Shown one piece after another: positions 23,352 to 33,780 of a DNA stretch of 64,000 nucleotides. Every line of letters begins with the position of its first letter. Position 1 is the first letter of the stretch. The notes under the pieces were generated by a model. The model ran no database searches. It worked only from the letters and a program-made list of their open reading frames with translations, and was not told the DNA's origin. Both the position numbers and the translations under genes were made by a program. Source of the DNA: Rotaria sp. Silwood1 (lineage: Eukaryota; Rotifera; Eurotatoria; Philodinida; Philodinidae); NCBI GenBank assembly GCA_905250075.1, contig CAJNOP010000530.1, forward strand, positions 1 to 64,000, in the 5' to 3' direction.

Positions 23352-23969
23352 ATGTCGGGTCTATACGCACAAAGAAATGAGTTCGAAGTAGAACGCACAG
23401 GAATTCGCGTAAATGTACCTAATAATGATGTAGCACGACTCATGTATTACCTAAATTGTGTATGCATAGTAATTGATTGTAACAATGAGCCTAGCATTCA
23501 ACGTTATACAACTTATCAAAATTGGTATTCTTTGTCATTGGACGAGCAAAAGGTACTTCTTGCATTGTGTTATACATTCAATCCAGATATATTGCAAAAT
23601 AAAGTTTTCTTTCAATATGATGCTCTATGTCAAGATGGTTCTAATGAATTCTACGAAATTCGACAAGCACGCAGTCAATTTTTAATTCATGAATCGATTC
23701 TTATAGCGGGACGTCAACATCATATTAATAATATTATGGCATATAAAACACAATGGATGTCTAGAAATTATTACGAACCGAGACAACGACTTGTAGCACG
23801 ATTGAATAATTCAAATACACCTGCTGTTATGAAATCATCTTATGTTGGAGTATCATCTAGCAGATCGAAAACATGCAAGTACATATGGTGTGGTATTGTT
23901 TGTTTTTTCTGCATCATACCTGGTATTATTGGAATAATTGTTGCTATTGTAAATGCGGTTAAGAAATGA
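23352..23969 (+). CDS. Tail-anchored protein, unknown family
   Basis: A single-exon 205-aa frame. The first 165 residues are soluble, mostly helical by composition, with MYYLNCVCIVIDCNN near residue 35 and WYSLSLDEQKVLLALCY near residue 60. A Ser-rich linker leads to one C-terminal membrane helix (CGIVCFFCIIPGIIGIIVAI) and a short basic tail (NAVKK), the design of a tail-anchored protein facing the cytosol. There is no signal peptide. The family was not recognised. A second in-frame Met at residue 31 is possible but the first gives a better-spaced N-terminus. A MITE begins 31 bp after the stop, so it probably lies in or near the 3' UTR. Confidence 0.62.
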   Translation: MSGLYAQRNEFEVERTGIRVNVPNNDVARLMYYLNCVCIVIDCNNEPSIQRYTTYQNWYSLSLDEQKVLLALCYTFNPDILQNKVFFQYDALCQDGSNEFYEIRQARSQFLIHESILIAGRQHHINNIMAYKTQWMSRNYYEPRQRLVARLNNSNTPAVMKSSYVGVSSSRSKTCKYIWCGIVCFFCIIPGIIGIIVAIVNAVKK

Positions 23970-24000
23970 TAATTATGAATATTTCTAAATGTGATCAGAC

Positions 24001-24213
24001 CAGAGATGGACAAAATCGCATCGCGCCTCCCCGCGCCACTGCTCGCGCCTAGGCGCTACGCACATCTCTCTTTCTCTTTGCTCTACCAATCAGTTTCTCA
24101 AACTCCACCGAATACCGGGATGCTCTAAGCATGCGCTCATCGAAGCTCAGACTAGTGTAGCGTAGGCGTGAGCAACGGCGCGGGGAAGCGCGGTGCGATT
24201 TTGTCCATCTCTG
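24001..24213. mobile_element. hAT-type MITE, family A (copy 3)
   Basis: A 213-bp copy with CAGAGATGGACAAAATCGCA ends. The flanking octamers gatcagac and gatcagcc differ at one base, an ageing target duplication. It lies just downstream of the tail-anchored protein gene. Confidence 0.9.
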
Positions 24214-24221
24214 GATCAGCC

Positions 24222-24840
24222 ATCGTTTTACGTAGTTCACAAACATTTTTACTCTGCTTTCTATTTTTATACTTTCATAACAATAAATTATTTTTAATCA
24301 GTGACTATGTTTGCTTTTGACAACTATCAATAACTTTGACATTGGTTTAGTACTGAAAAATTTTTAATTTGAATTAATCATCTTCTACTTAATTATGCTT
24401 AAAAGAAAGGTAGGGGTTTCTTTGCATATTTGTTCACCGTTTGAAGAATTCGAACGATTGTCTGAAAGAGATGAAGTCCTATTTCACCTTTAATTATACA
24501 AATTCAAAGAAGAAGATATACATATCATCTTAGTTAATATGAATTAAAAATTAAGTTTGAGAAGAAAATCAAAATAGTTTTTCAGATTCTTTTTCTGAAA
24601 TAAAATTCTTATGTCAATGCATTATTTCCTTTATTTATTTAAGCGACTTATAAATAATATGACAAATGGCGATAAATAACTCAATCATGTAGGTTATATG
24701 TTCTTACTAATTATTTCTATAAAATAAGATATATATTAAACCAAAAAAACTTAAAAAAGAAAAATATATTCATTAAGGAATAATTCAGACAAGAATTATC
24801 TTTATAATAAAGTAAAATTCAAATTTATTTACTACATCAG
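24222..24840. other. Intergenic, nothing recognised
   Basis: AT-rich spacer between the MITE and the receptor relic; no gene seen. Confidence 0.4.
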
Positions 24841-25277
24841 AGAACGTGTTGTATTTAGATTGGAGTGAAATATGTGATGGATAAATTGATTATCTTGATG
24901 AAATTCGAATACATATTGAACAACGTAATACACTTATACCATCGTTTGAATGCGAAGACAAAACATGTCGGTATACAATTTTGACTAATTCTTATGTACA
25001 ACAATCCAAAAATCTACTATAGGAAACTATCTATTCAATAAAAGATAATTCGATATCTCAACAATGTTTGGTCAGTTTTTAAATGCATTACAAATTTACC
25101 CGTTTCACAAAAAAATCAATCATATTTGTAAAAAACACAAGTAGATGTAGAGATCATTGAAAATACTTGTTTCAGATATGTTTTACATTCCAAATATTCC
25201 TCTATTGATATTAGCAAATTCATGGAAATTAAACTATCATATACCTTTATATAAATTTTACTTATGAAATATGTAAT

Positions 25278-25383
25278 TAGAGATGTAAGCCGAAGGATCA
25301 AACAGCGGTGGCGGCGCCTTATACTATTATCAAAAACTTTCGTTCCTGGCGGCGACAGCTCAGCTGTACGGCTTACATCTCTA
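25278..25383. mobile_element. hAT-type MITE, family C (copy 2)
   Basis: A 106-bp short version with ends TAGAGATGTAAGCCG and CGGCTTACATCTCTA, flanked by the perfect 8-bp repeat tatgtaat (25270-25277 and 25384-25391). It is an internal-deletion form of the element at 3036 and 38448. Confidence 0.9.
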
Positions 25384-25942
25384 TATGTAATCGATTGAAC
25401 ATGTATCAATGTTTAAGTTCATCTAAGTGTATTTCAATAAATCGTCTATGGATGCTACAATTGATTTTTCTCAGAGAGATGACGAAAATTTTACATATAT
25501 TAATTATATCGGTTTATCAAGACAATTAAAAACTCATTTCAAATGTGAACTAACTAATCATCATTTACTGATGAAACATACAATTGTTTACTTAATAATT
25601 ATAATTAGTGTGAAGATGAAAATCTAGATTTTCAATATGCTAGAAAGAATCAATGTATTTGTAATGGATTTACTAAACTATTATTAATAAACAAATATGT
25701 GATGATCGTACAAATTGTAAACATGAAGATGATAAACAGTTTCGTATCAAACAACTAATATTAAAGATTGTATTTGTTAACCAAACGTCTATATCTTATG
25801 GTTCTGATGTTGAAAAATTTTTTATGTTATGAAACGAAAAAATACATAAATATTTTACATTCAATAAAATGAATACATTGGTTAAAAAATAATCAAAATA
25901 ACTTAATAACAAATACATATCTTTGTCCACCTAGTTTCCATG

Positions 25943-26446
25943 TAGAGAAGGCAGCAGGACAGGATGGTGCAGCCGTCCTGGTGCCTGTCCTACAGGACAA
26001 GAGAAAACTAAATTTTTGTCCTGCTCTGCCGCAATTATTTTCAAACATTTATTAAGTCATTGAAAAACATTCATTGATAAGTTTTTTTTTGTTCTTGATA
26101 TGAGTACTACGATGACAACTATGAAATTTTTACGCATTTTGCTTTACAATGTAATTTTAAAGCTAATTAACTTGTCGTATTTGTTTTTTTTTATTCAGTT
26201 AGATAGCGTTCAAGAATAAACTTGTGACATACACAACATTATGAAATAAATTGGTTACAAGATGATCGAAATGTTGAATATATACTTCTCGTAATAGAAA
26301 ATGAAAGATATCATGTTCGCCCTTCGTCCTGTCCTGTCGCGCAGTACAAAATAGTAAGCCATTTTTCGTCCTGTTCTGCTGCTCGGTGGGACAGAGGTCA
26401 ATTGTAGGGCAGGATGAAAAAGAAATTGTCCTGTTCGCATTTCTGT
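25943..26446. mobile_element. hAT-like element with GGACAGGA-rich ends
   Basis: A 504-bp segment whose ends share AGCAGGACA-like inverted repeats and multiple GTCCTGTCCTG motifs. Flanking octamers tttccatg (25935-25942) and tttctatg (26447-26454) match at 7 of 8. The same GTCCTGTCCTG theme occurs at 47946. The middle is AT-rich with no transposase. Confidence 0.6.
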
Positions 26447-27190
26447 TTTCTATGATCAAAATCAACGAATAAGTTTTAAGAATTAAAAACTGATTCTTGG
26501 TTATTTATTGATGATAATAAAGAAAGAATTATTTTCATTCATATGAAAAATTTACATTTTTATTAATAAGAAATTGTAAAATAAAAATTTAATATTTATT
26601 CAAATTCGATCAAAAAATCTAATAAAAAAATTATGCAATATGTATTGGTATGTCTGCTAATAATCGATCTTTTGATTCTTGTTGTCTTCTTATCAATACA
26701 ATATGTCAATTGAATAAGAATTTTACACTGGCAAAATAATGTACAATGTATTCCTACTGATGTATATATAATATCGAATAAAAAATTTCAATGACTCTGT
26801 CTAAAGAAGAACAATGTGAAATAGATGATAATAAAATAATTCTATTATTTTATCTCAATCAATAGTTATTCATCTTGTTTTTATTCAAACTTTTTTAATA
26901 AAATCTATCGTACAAAAAATTTTTGAATAATCAATAACATTGATTAAAATATATCTTATTCATCGTATTAAATATTATCATATATTCATTAAATCTTTCT
27001 ATATATGTGTCTATGTTATGATTCATTTATCAAATTGTTTTGGAATTTAATCATAATATAATATTTAATTGTTTAGGTCAATGTTTTCAAGACAAACCTT
27101 ATTGTCCATAAAGATCAATATGTATTTGTCCAGCATATTGTCAATTTCGTACAAGTAGATTTGGTTTATCATTTGATACTATCTTAGGTT

Positions 27191-27313
27191 TAGCGGTGTA
27201 AGTCGAAGGCTCAAACAGCAGCGGCGGCGCCTACTAGACTCTATGTTTTTCTGAACCGGCGGCGGCGCTTTAGACTATTATCAAAAATCTTCGTTCGAGG
27301 CGGCGGGCGCAGT
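27191..27313. mobile_element. MITE family C, partial copy
   Basis: Starts TAGCGGTGTAAGTCGAAGG like the other family C copies and carries the CGGCGGCGCC-rich interior, but the right terminal repeat is missing. No target duplication can be defined. Confidence 0.7.
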
Positions 27314-27360
27314 AAAAGAATGATTCTTTGAATTGTCAATACCTAAGAAATGTTGCAAAT

Positions 27361-27571
27361 CAGAGATGGACAAAATCGCACCGCGCCTCACCGCGCTTCC
27401 CCGCGCCACTGCTCGCGCCTAGGCGCTACGCACATCTCTCTTTCTCTTTGCTCTACCAATCAGTTTCTCAAACCCCACCGAATACCAGGATGCTCTAAGC
27501 ATGCGCTCATCGAAGCTCATACTAGTGTAGCGTAGGCGCGGGGAGGCGCGGTGCGATTTTGTCCATCTCTG
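27361..27571. mobile_element. hAT-type MITE, family A (copy 4)
   Basis: A 211-bp copy flanked by the perfect 8-bp repeat ttgcaaat (27353-27360 and 27572-27579). Same orientation as the copies at 7311, 24001 and 29969. Confidence 0.93.
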
Positions 27572-27579
27572 TTGCAAAT

Positions 27580-28247
27580 AACTGAACAACTTTGTGAACG
27601 GATCAAAACACAAGTCTAGAGACATCTCTACTATGTATTTCTTATACAAAACGAATATTACTATTGAATTTGAACATTTCTTTTTTTTTGCTACAACTCG
27701 AATTAATTATGAATAATCACTGATCAAGACTTTGATTCGACATTCATTTCATTAGTCATACAAATGCTAATAGAAATGTCAAGAAGAATGCAACAGTTAC
27801 ACGTTGTCTCATTCTGAGTTATAGTATGTAATTCATAAAACCAATATCATTTATGCCAAACATGAAACGAAGAAATACTCTTCATATTTGTATGATTTTT
27901 AAATCTTAAACAACAGGAAGATATGTCATAAAATTAATTAATTCTATCAAAATCAACATATTCATTTACAATAATAAAGAATTGAAAATAATAACTATAG
28001 AAAAGAATGACATGTTGATGTGTACAGACATCATTTGTAATCCGTCAGAAAAAAACCCAATTTTTTGTGGCTTGGTTTTTTCCCCATTCTATTGAAATCA
28101 ACAAAAACATGACCATTTTTTTTTTCTTTACGTTCCTACACGAGCGATATGTCAACATCTCATGAGTCAACTGGAAAAAAAAACAATGAAACATTGCGTC
28201 ATTTTACTAGCATATAAAATCTATTTCATATGTAGTTTATAACTTAA
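27580..28247. other. Upstream region of the first UAS-PARP gene
   Basis: AT-rich DNA. The last 190 bp (around 28060-28220) resemble 31610-31770 in layout, with a ttggttttttcc-type motif, an aactggaaaaaaaa run and atataaaa-like sequence close to the ATG. This suggests the promoter was copied with the gene. Nothing else was recognised. Confidence 0.45.
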
Positions 28248-29711
28248 ATGGGACAAATAGTTAATAGACTATGCAATAAATCTGAAAATTCATTAGACAA
28301 AATGGATTGTATAGAAATCAAAAATACACCAGTAAGTCAATACAATCTTTTCTTTTACTAATTCTAATGACGGAAATTAATATAGGTGATCACTGACACA
28401 AATATGTTCTCATTCGATGATAATTGTAAAAGTAAAAGAAATTTGTTTTGTTTAATTTAACATCTTTAAAAATGAATCTTTCTTTAGTAAGTGAACAAGA
28501 GCAATTTTGTGATAGTCTTCCTTGCGAATATACAACAACTTTAACTTCACTTTGTCAAGATTCATTTGATCAAGCTTTAACAAATTCTTTATTTAATTCG
28601 ATAGATGTATGTCTTTTATTCATCATGAAAACAGAAGATTCTAATGTATATGACTTATTTTCTAGCCTCGACCATTAGCTGTTTACATATATAATGAACA
28701 AAGTCCAGCTACAGACATCTTTAATGAACTTGTATTATATTCCGATTCAATCAATACTTATCTTTCTAAACAATTTATTTTATGGAAATGGAATTTAACA
28801 AAAGAAAATTATCAAGAGTAAGTTAAAACAAAGAACATAAAAGAAAAAAACCTATTTTTCTTATTTTGTAGATTTTTGACAATAGTTACAACACATGCAG
28901 GTGAAGAAGTCGCAGCAGTAATTGATTCATCACCAACTGAAATTTATCCGTTACTTATCTGTCTAGGATTTGATAGAGGTCAAATAAAAGTTGAAAGTAT
29001 TATTCAAGAAATAATGTCAGAAAGTGAAATATTTGCACTTCTTATTCAAGCTCGAGATGCATTTGATGCTCGATTTGATTTACCAGATACAAGCGGTTTA
29101 AGTTTAAGAAATATTTCAACAGAAAATTGGTCAATACCAAAAAGTACTTTAATACAAGTGTCAAAAGAATCAGATGAATTTCGAAGAGTAGGCGCTGATT
29201 TCGATGGTGGAATATCATCGATTGTTCGTATTGATCGAATTGAAAATACAATATGGTTAATACAATATCTCAATCAAAAACAAATGATTGATGCACGTCT
29301 TGGACATAATGACACAGAAAAATTATTATTTCATGGTTGTCCATATGCAGCTGCTGAACAAATTCTTCAACAAGCATTTGATCATAATCGTATCGGAAGA
29401 AATGGTAAAATGAAGTGAAAAATAAATTTAAGTTTCATTTTAATTGATTTTTATTTTTAGGTACTTATTTTGGTCATGGATTTTATTTTTCATCAAATCG
29501 ACAAGTTAGTGATCGATATGCTGTAGCAAATCCTTCTACAGGTGAAAAAAGAATACTAATGTGTCGTGTACTTATTGGTCGAAGTTGTGAAGGTAATTCA
29601 ACAATGAGAACATGTCCATCAAATTATGATTCAACAACAGGTGGATCAAATATTTATGTTGTTTATTCTAATCGACATGTCTTACCAGAATATCTTATTA
29701 CATATAAATAA
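28248..29711 (+). CDS. UAS-PARP fusion protein, copy 1
   Basis: Six exons (28248-28331, 28386-28431, 28488-28606, 28666-28817, 28872-29404, 29461-29711) with introns of 54-59 nt join to an intact 394-aa protein. Residues of about 85-205 (PRPLAVYIYNEQ, then YLSKQFILWKWNLT, FLTIVTTHAGEEVA and YPLLICLGF) match the thioredoxin-like UAS domain of FAF1/UBX proteins. The rest is a PARP14-like ADP-ribosyltransferase domain: KLLFHGCP supplies the NAD-binding His, GHGFYFSSN the Tyr, and the third triad position, in SNIYVVY, appears to be Ile. A polymerase Glu is absent, so mono-ADP-ribosylation is predicted. There is no macro or WWE domain. UAS domains bind partners or long-chain fatty acids, so this half may set the target. 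A diverged tandem copy starts at 31771. Confidence 0.88.
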
Positions 29712-29968
29712 ACATTGTAAATTAATTTAAATATTGTTTTTTAAATTCATGTAATTATTAATTATTGTTCTCTTTCGATACGATTATAGAAGTTTTTTCT
29801 ATATTACTCTTATTGTTGTATTATACATCATAGACTTTTTCTCTTGACATTATTGAGATTTTTACTTTCTTCTCGTTTATATGTAGAAAAAAAAGTGAAG
29901 TTGGATTTTTACTTTGTGGCTACAAAATCGTTTTGAGGATGGATTTAGATGTAAACGGTGGTATGTAT

Positions 29969-30181
29969 CAGAGATGGACAAAATCACACCGCGCCTCCCC
30001 GCGCCACTGCTCGCGCCTAGGCACTACGCACATCTCTCTTTCTCTTTGCTCTACCAATCAGTTTCTCAAACTCCACAGAATACCAGGATGCTCTAAGCAT
30101 GCGCTCATCGAAGCTCATACTAGTGTAGCGTAGGCGTGAGCAACGGCGCGGGGAGGCGCGGTGCGATTTTGTCCATCTCTG
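29969..30181. mobile_element. hAT-type MITE, family A (copy 5)
   Basis: A 213-bp copy flanked by the perfect 8-bp repeat gtatgtat (29961-29968 and 30182-30189). It lies 257 bp after the stop of UAS-PARP copy 1, at a different site from the MITE that follows copy 2. Confidence 0.93.
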
Positions 30182-30189
30182 GTATGTAT

Positions 30190-30590
30190 CAGTCATACAA
30201 TATTGTCTATTGGTTACTTTAAACAGAATACATTCTGTTTCATACGAATAATCACTTTCCTAAATGAAAGTTGACTTTTTACTATTATTTTTATTAAGAA
30301 TGAAACATTTTCTCATTATAATCGTAGTAATTTTTAATTTAATTTTACATATATTTCGAACTTAATAATAAAAAATATTTTTCAAGTATTTCATCACCAA
30401 TAGCCGATAGTCAAAATCATTATTCACCAGTTTATGTCATAGGTTTTCATTCGATTGACGGCTGAAAGAATAAAGCTTCCCACACGATTCAAATGTGAAA
30501 CACAATAGAATCGTTTTATATGAATATGAAAAGAAACAAAGATAAGTTTTTTTTTTTGCCTCAAGATTTCAAATCGCGATTAATTAACTC
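30190..30590. other. Intergenic, nothing recognised
   Basis: AT-rich spacer downstream of UAS-PARP copy 1 and its MITE. Confidence 0.4.
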
Positions 30591-30791
30591 TCAGTCAAAT
30601 ATCTCCATATAATCAACCAATCGACGAAAATGTGCTCGCCGATTAGAAAATACTTGTGATTGAGTCAAACAATGTACATCTAACCATACAATACTGATGT
30701 TAGATTGCATATTTTCTTCATTTGTCGATTGTTCATATTTGGATAAGAAAGAATGCTGCAATAGTTCATTAATAAACTTTTTCGTTTTCAA
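30591..30791 (-). pseudogene. Fragment of an IVWLD-type N-terminal domain
   Basis: A 66-codon piece on the minus strand with SIVWLDVHCLTQ followed by SNRRAHFRRLVDYMEIFD. I associate this pattern (IVWLD, then N..Q..LR..INHL..FD) with N-terminal domains of large bdelloid proteins, some of which carry ADP-ribosyltransferase and TPR domains. It stops right after the FD, where the family would continue, and a possible splice acceptor upstream leads only to a short hydrophobic piece. Probably a leftover exon. Confidence in the family is limited. Confidence 0.4.
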
Positions 30792-30799
30792 GAATACAT

Positions 30800-31770
30800 A
30801 CTTACCAAAAAATATGCAAATGCTATACTCATATTAGGACAAATGGTAAGATTTTTATTGAAGTTTGTTTGCATTCACTTCATGCGCAATTTTTTTTTTT
30901 TTTGTTCAGATTCTTTGTTCTTTTTGATACGTCAAAATAAAGTTGAAAGTGAGTGTGTGTGTGTGTGTCTTGAATCATTCAATAATTCAAGTATGACTTT
31001 CATCTTACACTCTTTACATGAATTGCAATTGTATTATAATAAAAAAAAATTTTATTCAATAATTTATAATTTCATCATTTTTGAATGCTAATCAATCCAA
31101 CTGAAATTTAACAGTCTTTTTTTGTTCCTATAGATTTGTTAATAACTATAAATACATTGGTCTTAGTATTTACCAGAAAGGGAGGTTTGTAAAAAAAAAA
31201 ACGGAAGTCTTGATTGTAATGTGACTCAACTATATACACGGTATTTTCTTTTTCTTCGCTTCGTACCTGAACGACAGGTATGATATGCATATATTTATCT
31301 TTTCTTCTCTTCTTCATAGTGTATATTATAGGTATTTTTGCATTTCATCATGTTTTTATTCAAGAATTATTAGAATATGTGTTTGTCTAAAGTTTCAGCA
31401 AAAACAATCTTTTTTCTTTTTTTGTTTTAGGCAGAAAATATGTTTAATAAAAATAATCGATTCAGTTGAAATTACACATTACAGTACAATATCATTAAGT
31501 ATTATGTAATTTTACTTGTAAAAAATGATTAATTTGATCATAATCAATACATTTATTTATAATAATAGCAGATTTGTTGGAAAGTGTGACATTTCGATCT
31601 GCATAAAAATTTGCAGGAAATCCAACTAAACGATGTAGCTCGGTTTTTTCCAACTGTACAAGCATGACAAATTTGTCCTTTTCGTTCATGCATGAGTAAT
31701 ATATCAGTTGGAAAAAAAAAACTTTTTCCAATATATAAAAGCCTAACTTATTCTAGTGTGTAAAACAAAC
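30800..31770. other. Upstream region of the second UAS-PARP gene
   Basis: AT-rich DNA with a short (GT)n tract near 30951-30968. Sequence from about 31610 to the ATG at 31771 echoes the region before copy 1, consistent with a duplicated promoter. No further gene is supported. Confidence 0.45.
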
Positions 31771-33217
31771 ATGGGACACACTGCGAGTAGACAATTTAGA
31801 AAATCGAATAATCGATTACATAAAAAAAAGAATATACAAATTAATAGTAGACAGGTATGTTCATACACTTGTTTTTATTTCAATAATTGAAATTAATATA
31901 GGTGAATACCAATGAAAATATTTTCAAATTACATGACAATAGTAAACGTAAGAGAACAAATTTTTACAATGTAGAACATTTTAAAATAATTGATTCTCTA
32001 TTAAACTAAACAAGAGCCATCTCTTCATCATCTTACTGATCAATTTACATTAGCATCGTCTTCAAACTATCAAAGTTCATTCGAACAAGCTTTAATCGAT
32101 TCTTTATATAACTCGACGAATGTAAGATGTCTGAAAATAAAAGATTCTAATGTATATGATTTATTTTCTAGCCTCGACCATTAGCTCTTTATATATATGA
32201 TGAACAAAGTTCAGCTACAGACATCTTTAATGAACTTGTCTTTAATTCTGATTCAATCAATACTTATCTTTCTGAAGAATTTATTTTATGGAAATGGAAT
32301 TTAACAGAAGGAGATTATCAAGAGTAAATTAAAACAAAGAACATAATTAAAAGAAAAAAAAATCTATTTTTCTTATTTTACAGACTTTTGACAATAGTTA
32401 CAAAACATGCCAATAAACAAGTAGCAGAAATAATTGATTCGACATCAACTGAAATTTATCCATTGATTATTTGTCTAATATTCGATCATGGTCAAATAAA
32501 AATTGAAAGTGTTATTCAAGGAATAATGTCAGATAGTGAAATATTTGCACTTCTTATTCAAACTCGAGATGCATTTGGTGCTCGATTTGATTTACCAAAT
32601 ACAAATGGTTTAAATTTAAGAAATATTTCAACAGAAAATTGGTCAATACCAAAAAGTACTTTAATACAAGTATCAAAAGAATCAAATGAATTTCGAAGAG
32701 TAGCTGCTGATTTCCATGATGGAGCATCATCGATTGTTCGTATTGATCGAATTGAAAATTCAACATGGTTAATACAATATCTCAATCAAAAACAAATGAT
32801 TGATGCACGACTTGGACATGATCACACAGAAAAATTATTATTTCATGGTTGTCCATATGCAGCAGCTAAAAAAATTCTTCAACAAGCATTTGATCATGAT
32901 CGTATTGGAACACATGGTAAACTAATATTTAGAATAAATTAAAAGTTTTAATTTTTTGTTTTTAAGGCAGTTATTGTGGTCATGGATTTTATTTTTCAAC
33001 AAATTGGCATGTTAGTGATGGATATGCTAAACCAAATCCTTCTACAGGTGAAAAAAGAATACTAATGTGTCGTGTACTTGTTGGTCGAAGTTGTGAAGGT
33101 AATTCAACAATGAAAACATGTCCATTAAACTATGATTCAACAACAGGTGGATTAGATACTTATGTTGTTTATTCTAATCGACATGTTTTACCAGAATATC
33201 TTATTACATATAAATAA
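31771..33217 (+). CDS. UAS-PARP fusion protein, copy 2
   Basis: Six exons (31771-31854, 31902-31947, 32015-32121, 32172-32323, 32384-32916, 32967-33217) give an intact 390-aa protein. Five of the six exons are exactly as long as in copy 1; exon 3 is 12 nt shorter. The UAS domain (PRPLALYIYDEQ, YLSEEFILWKWNLT, LTIVTKHANKQV) and the PARP14-like catalytic domain (KLLFHGCP, GHGFYFSTN, YVVYSNRHVLPEYL) are both present. The N-terminal 80 residues have diverged strongly, whereas the catalytic half is very similar. The third triad position reads Thr (LDTYVVY) where copy 1 has Ile. After GHGFYFS, SNRQVSDRYAV of copy 1 is TNWHVSDGYAK here. Transferase activity is therefore less certain than in copy 1. 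Confidence 0.88.
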
Positions 33218-33309
33218 ATTTTTATAAATTGATTAACATAAAATATGTTAAACCTCTTATTAATTCATATAATTGTTAAATATAACCCTCTTTACATTTG
33301 GTTATAGAC

Positions 33310-33542
33310 CAGAGATGGACAAAATCGCACCGCGCCTCCCCGCGCTTCGCCGCGCCGTTGCTCACGCCTACGCTACAGTAGTCTGAGCTTCGATGAGCGC
33401 ATGCTTAGAGCATCCTGGTATTCGGTGGAGTTTGAGAAACTGATTGGTAGAGCAAAGAGAAAGAGAGATGTGCGTAGCGCCTAGGCGCGAGCAGTGGCGC
33501 GGGGAAGCTCGGTGAGGCGCGGTGTGATTTTGTCCATCTCTG
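33310..33542. mobile_element. hAT-type MITE, family A (copy 6)
   Basis: A 233-bp copy flanked by the perfect 8-bp repeat ttatagac (33302-33309 and 33543-33550). It interrupts the duplicated 3' flank of UAS-PARP copy 2 at a ttatag site that is uninterrupted after copy 1 (near 29784), so it arrived after the duplication. Confidence 0.93.
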
Positions 33543-33780
33543 TTATAGACGATTTGTCATGTTACTCTTATAGTATCATTGATCTTTGTTGAGATTTTTA
33601 GTTCCTTTTTACTCTCGACATGTAGAAAAAAAAAGTGAAATTGAGATTGTATTTTAATTCCGCAGAGATTATAATGCAAGTTTTTATTCAGAAGTGTTTA
33701 GATCACTACAGTAAGTTAGTATAGAAGTAAATTAGTCCGAATCGAGACGATTAATTCTTTGATTTAAAATAAGCTGCTAC

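Larger units (their letters stand above)
24841..27190 (+). pseudogene. LDLa/EGF-type receptor relic
   Basis: Scattered fragments in order on the plus strand resemble the extracellular part of bdelloid LDLa/EGF seven-helix receptors. DWSEICDG followed by IDYLDEIRIHIE recalls the CDGxxDCLD motif. FECEDKTCRYTI, KCISINRL then DFSQRDDEN (an LDLa Asp-Glu cage), and QICDDRTNCKHEDDKQF follow. Last comes GQCFQDKPYC with CICPAYCQFRTSRFGLSFD (an EGF-like end). Stops and shifts separate them, several module cysteines are lost, and no seven-helix part follows. Two transposons (25278 and 25943) sit within it and two more directly after. Clearly a dead gene; the exact parent is uncertain. Confidence 0.6.
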
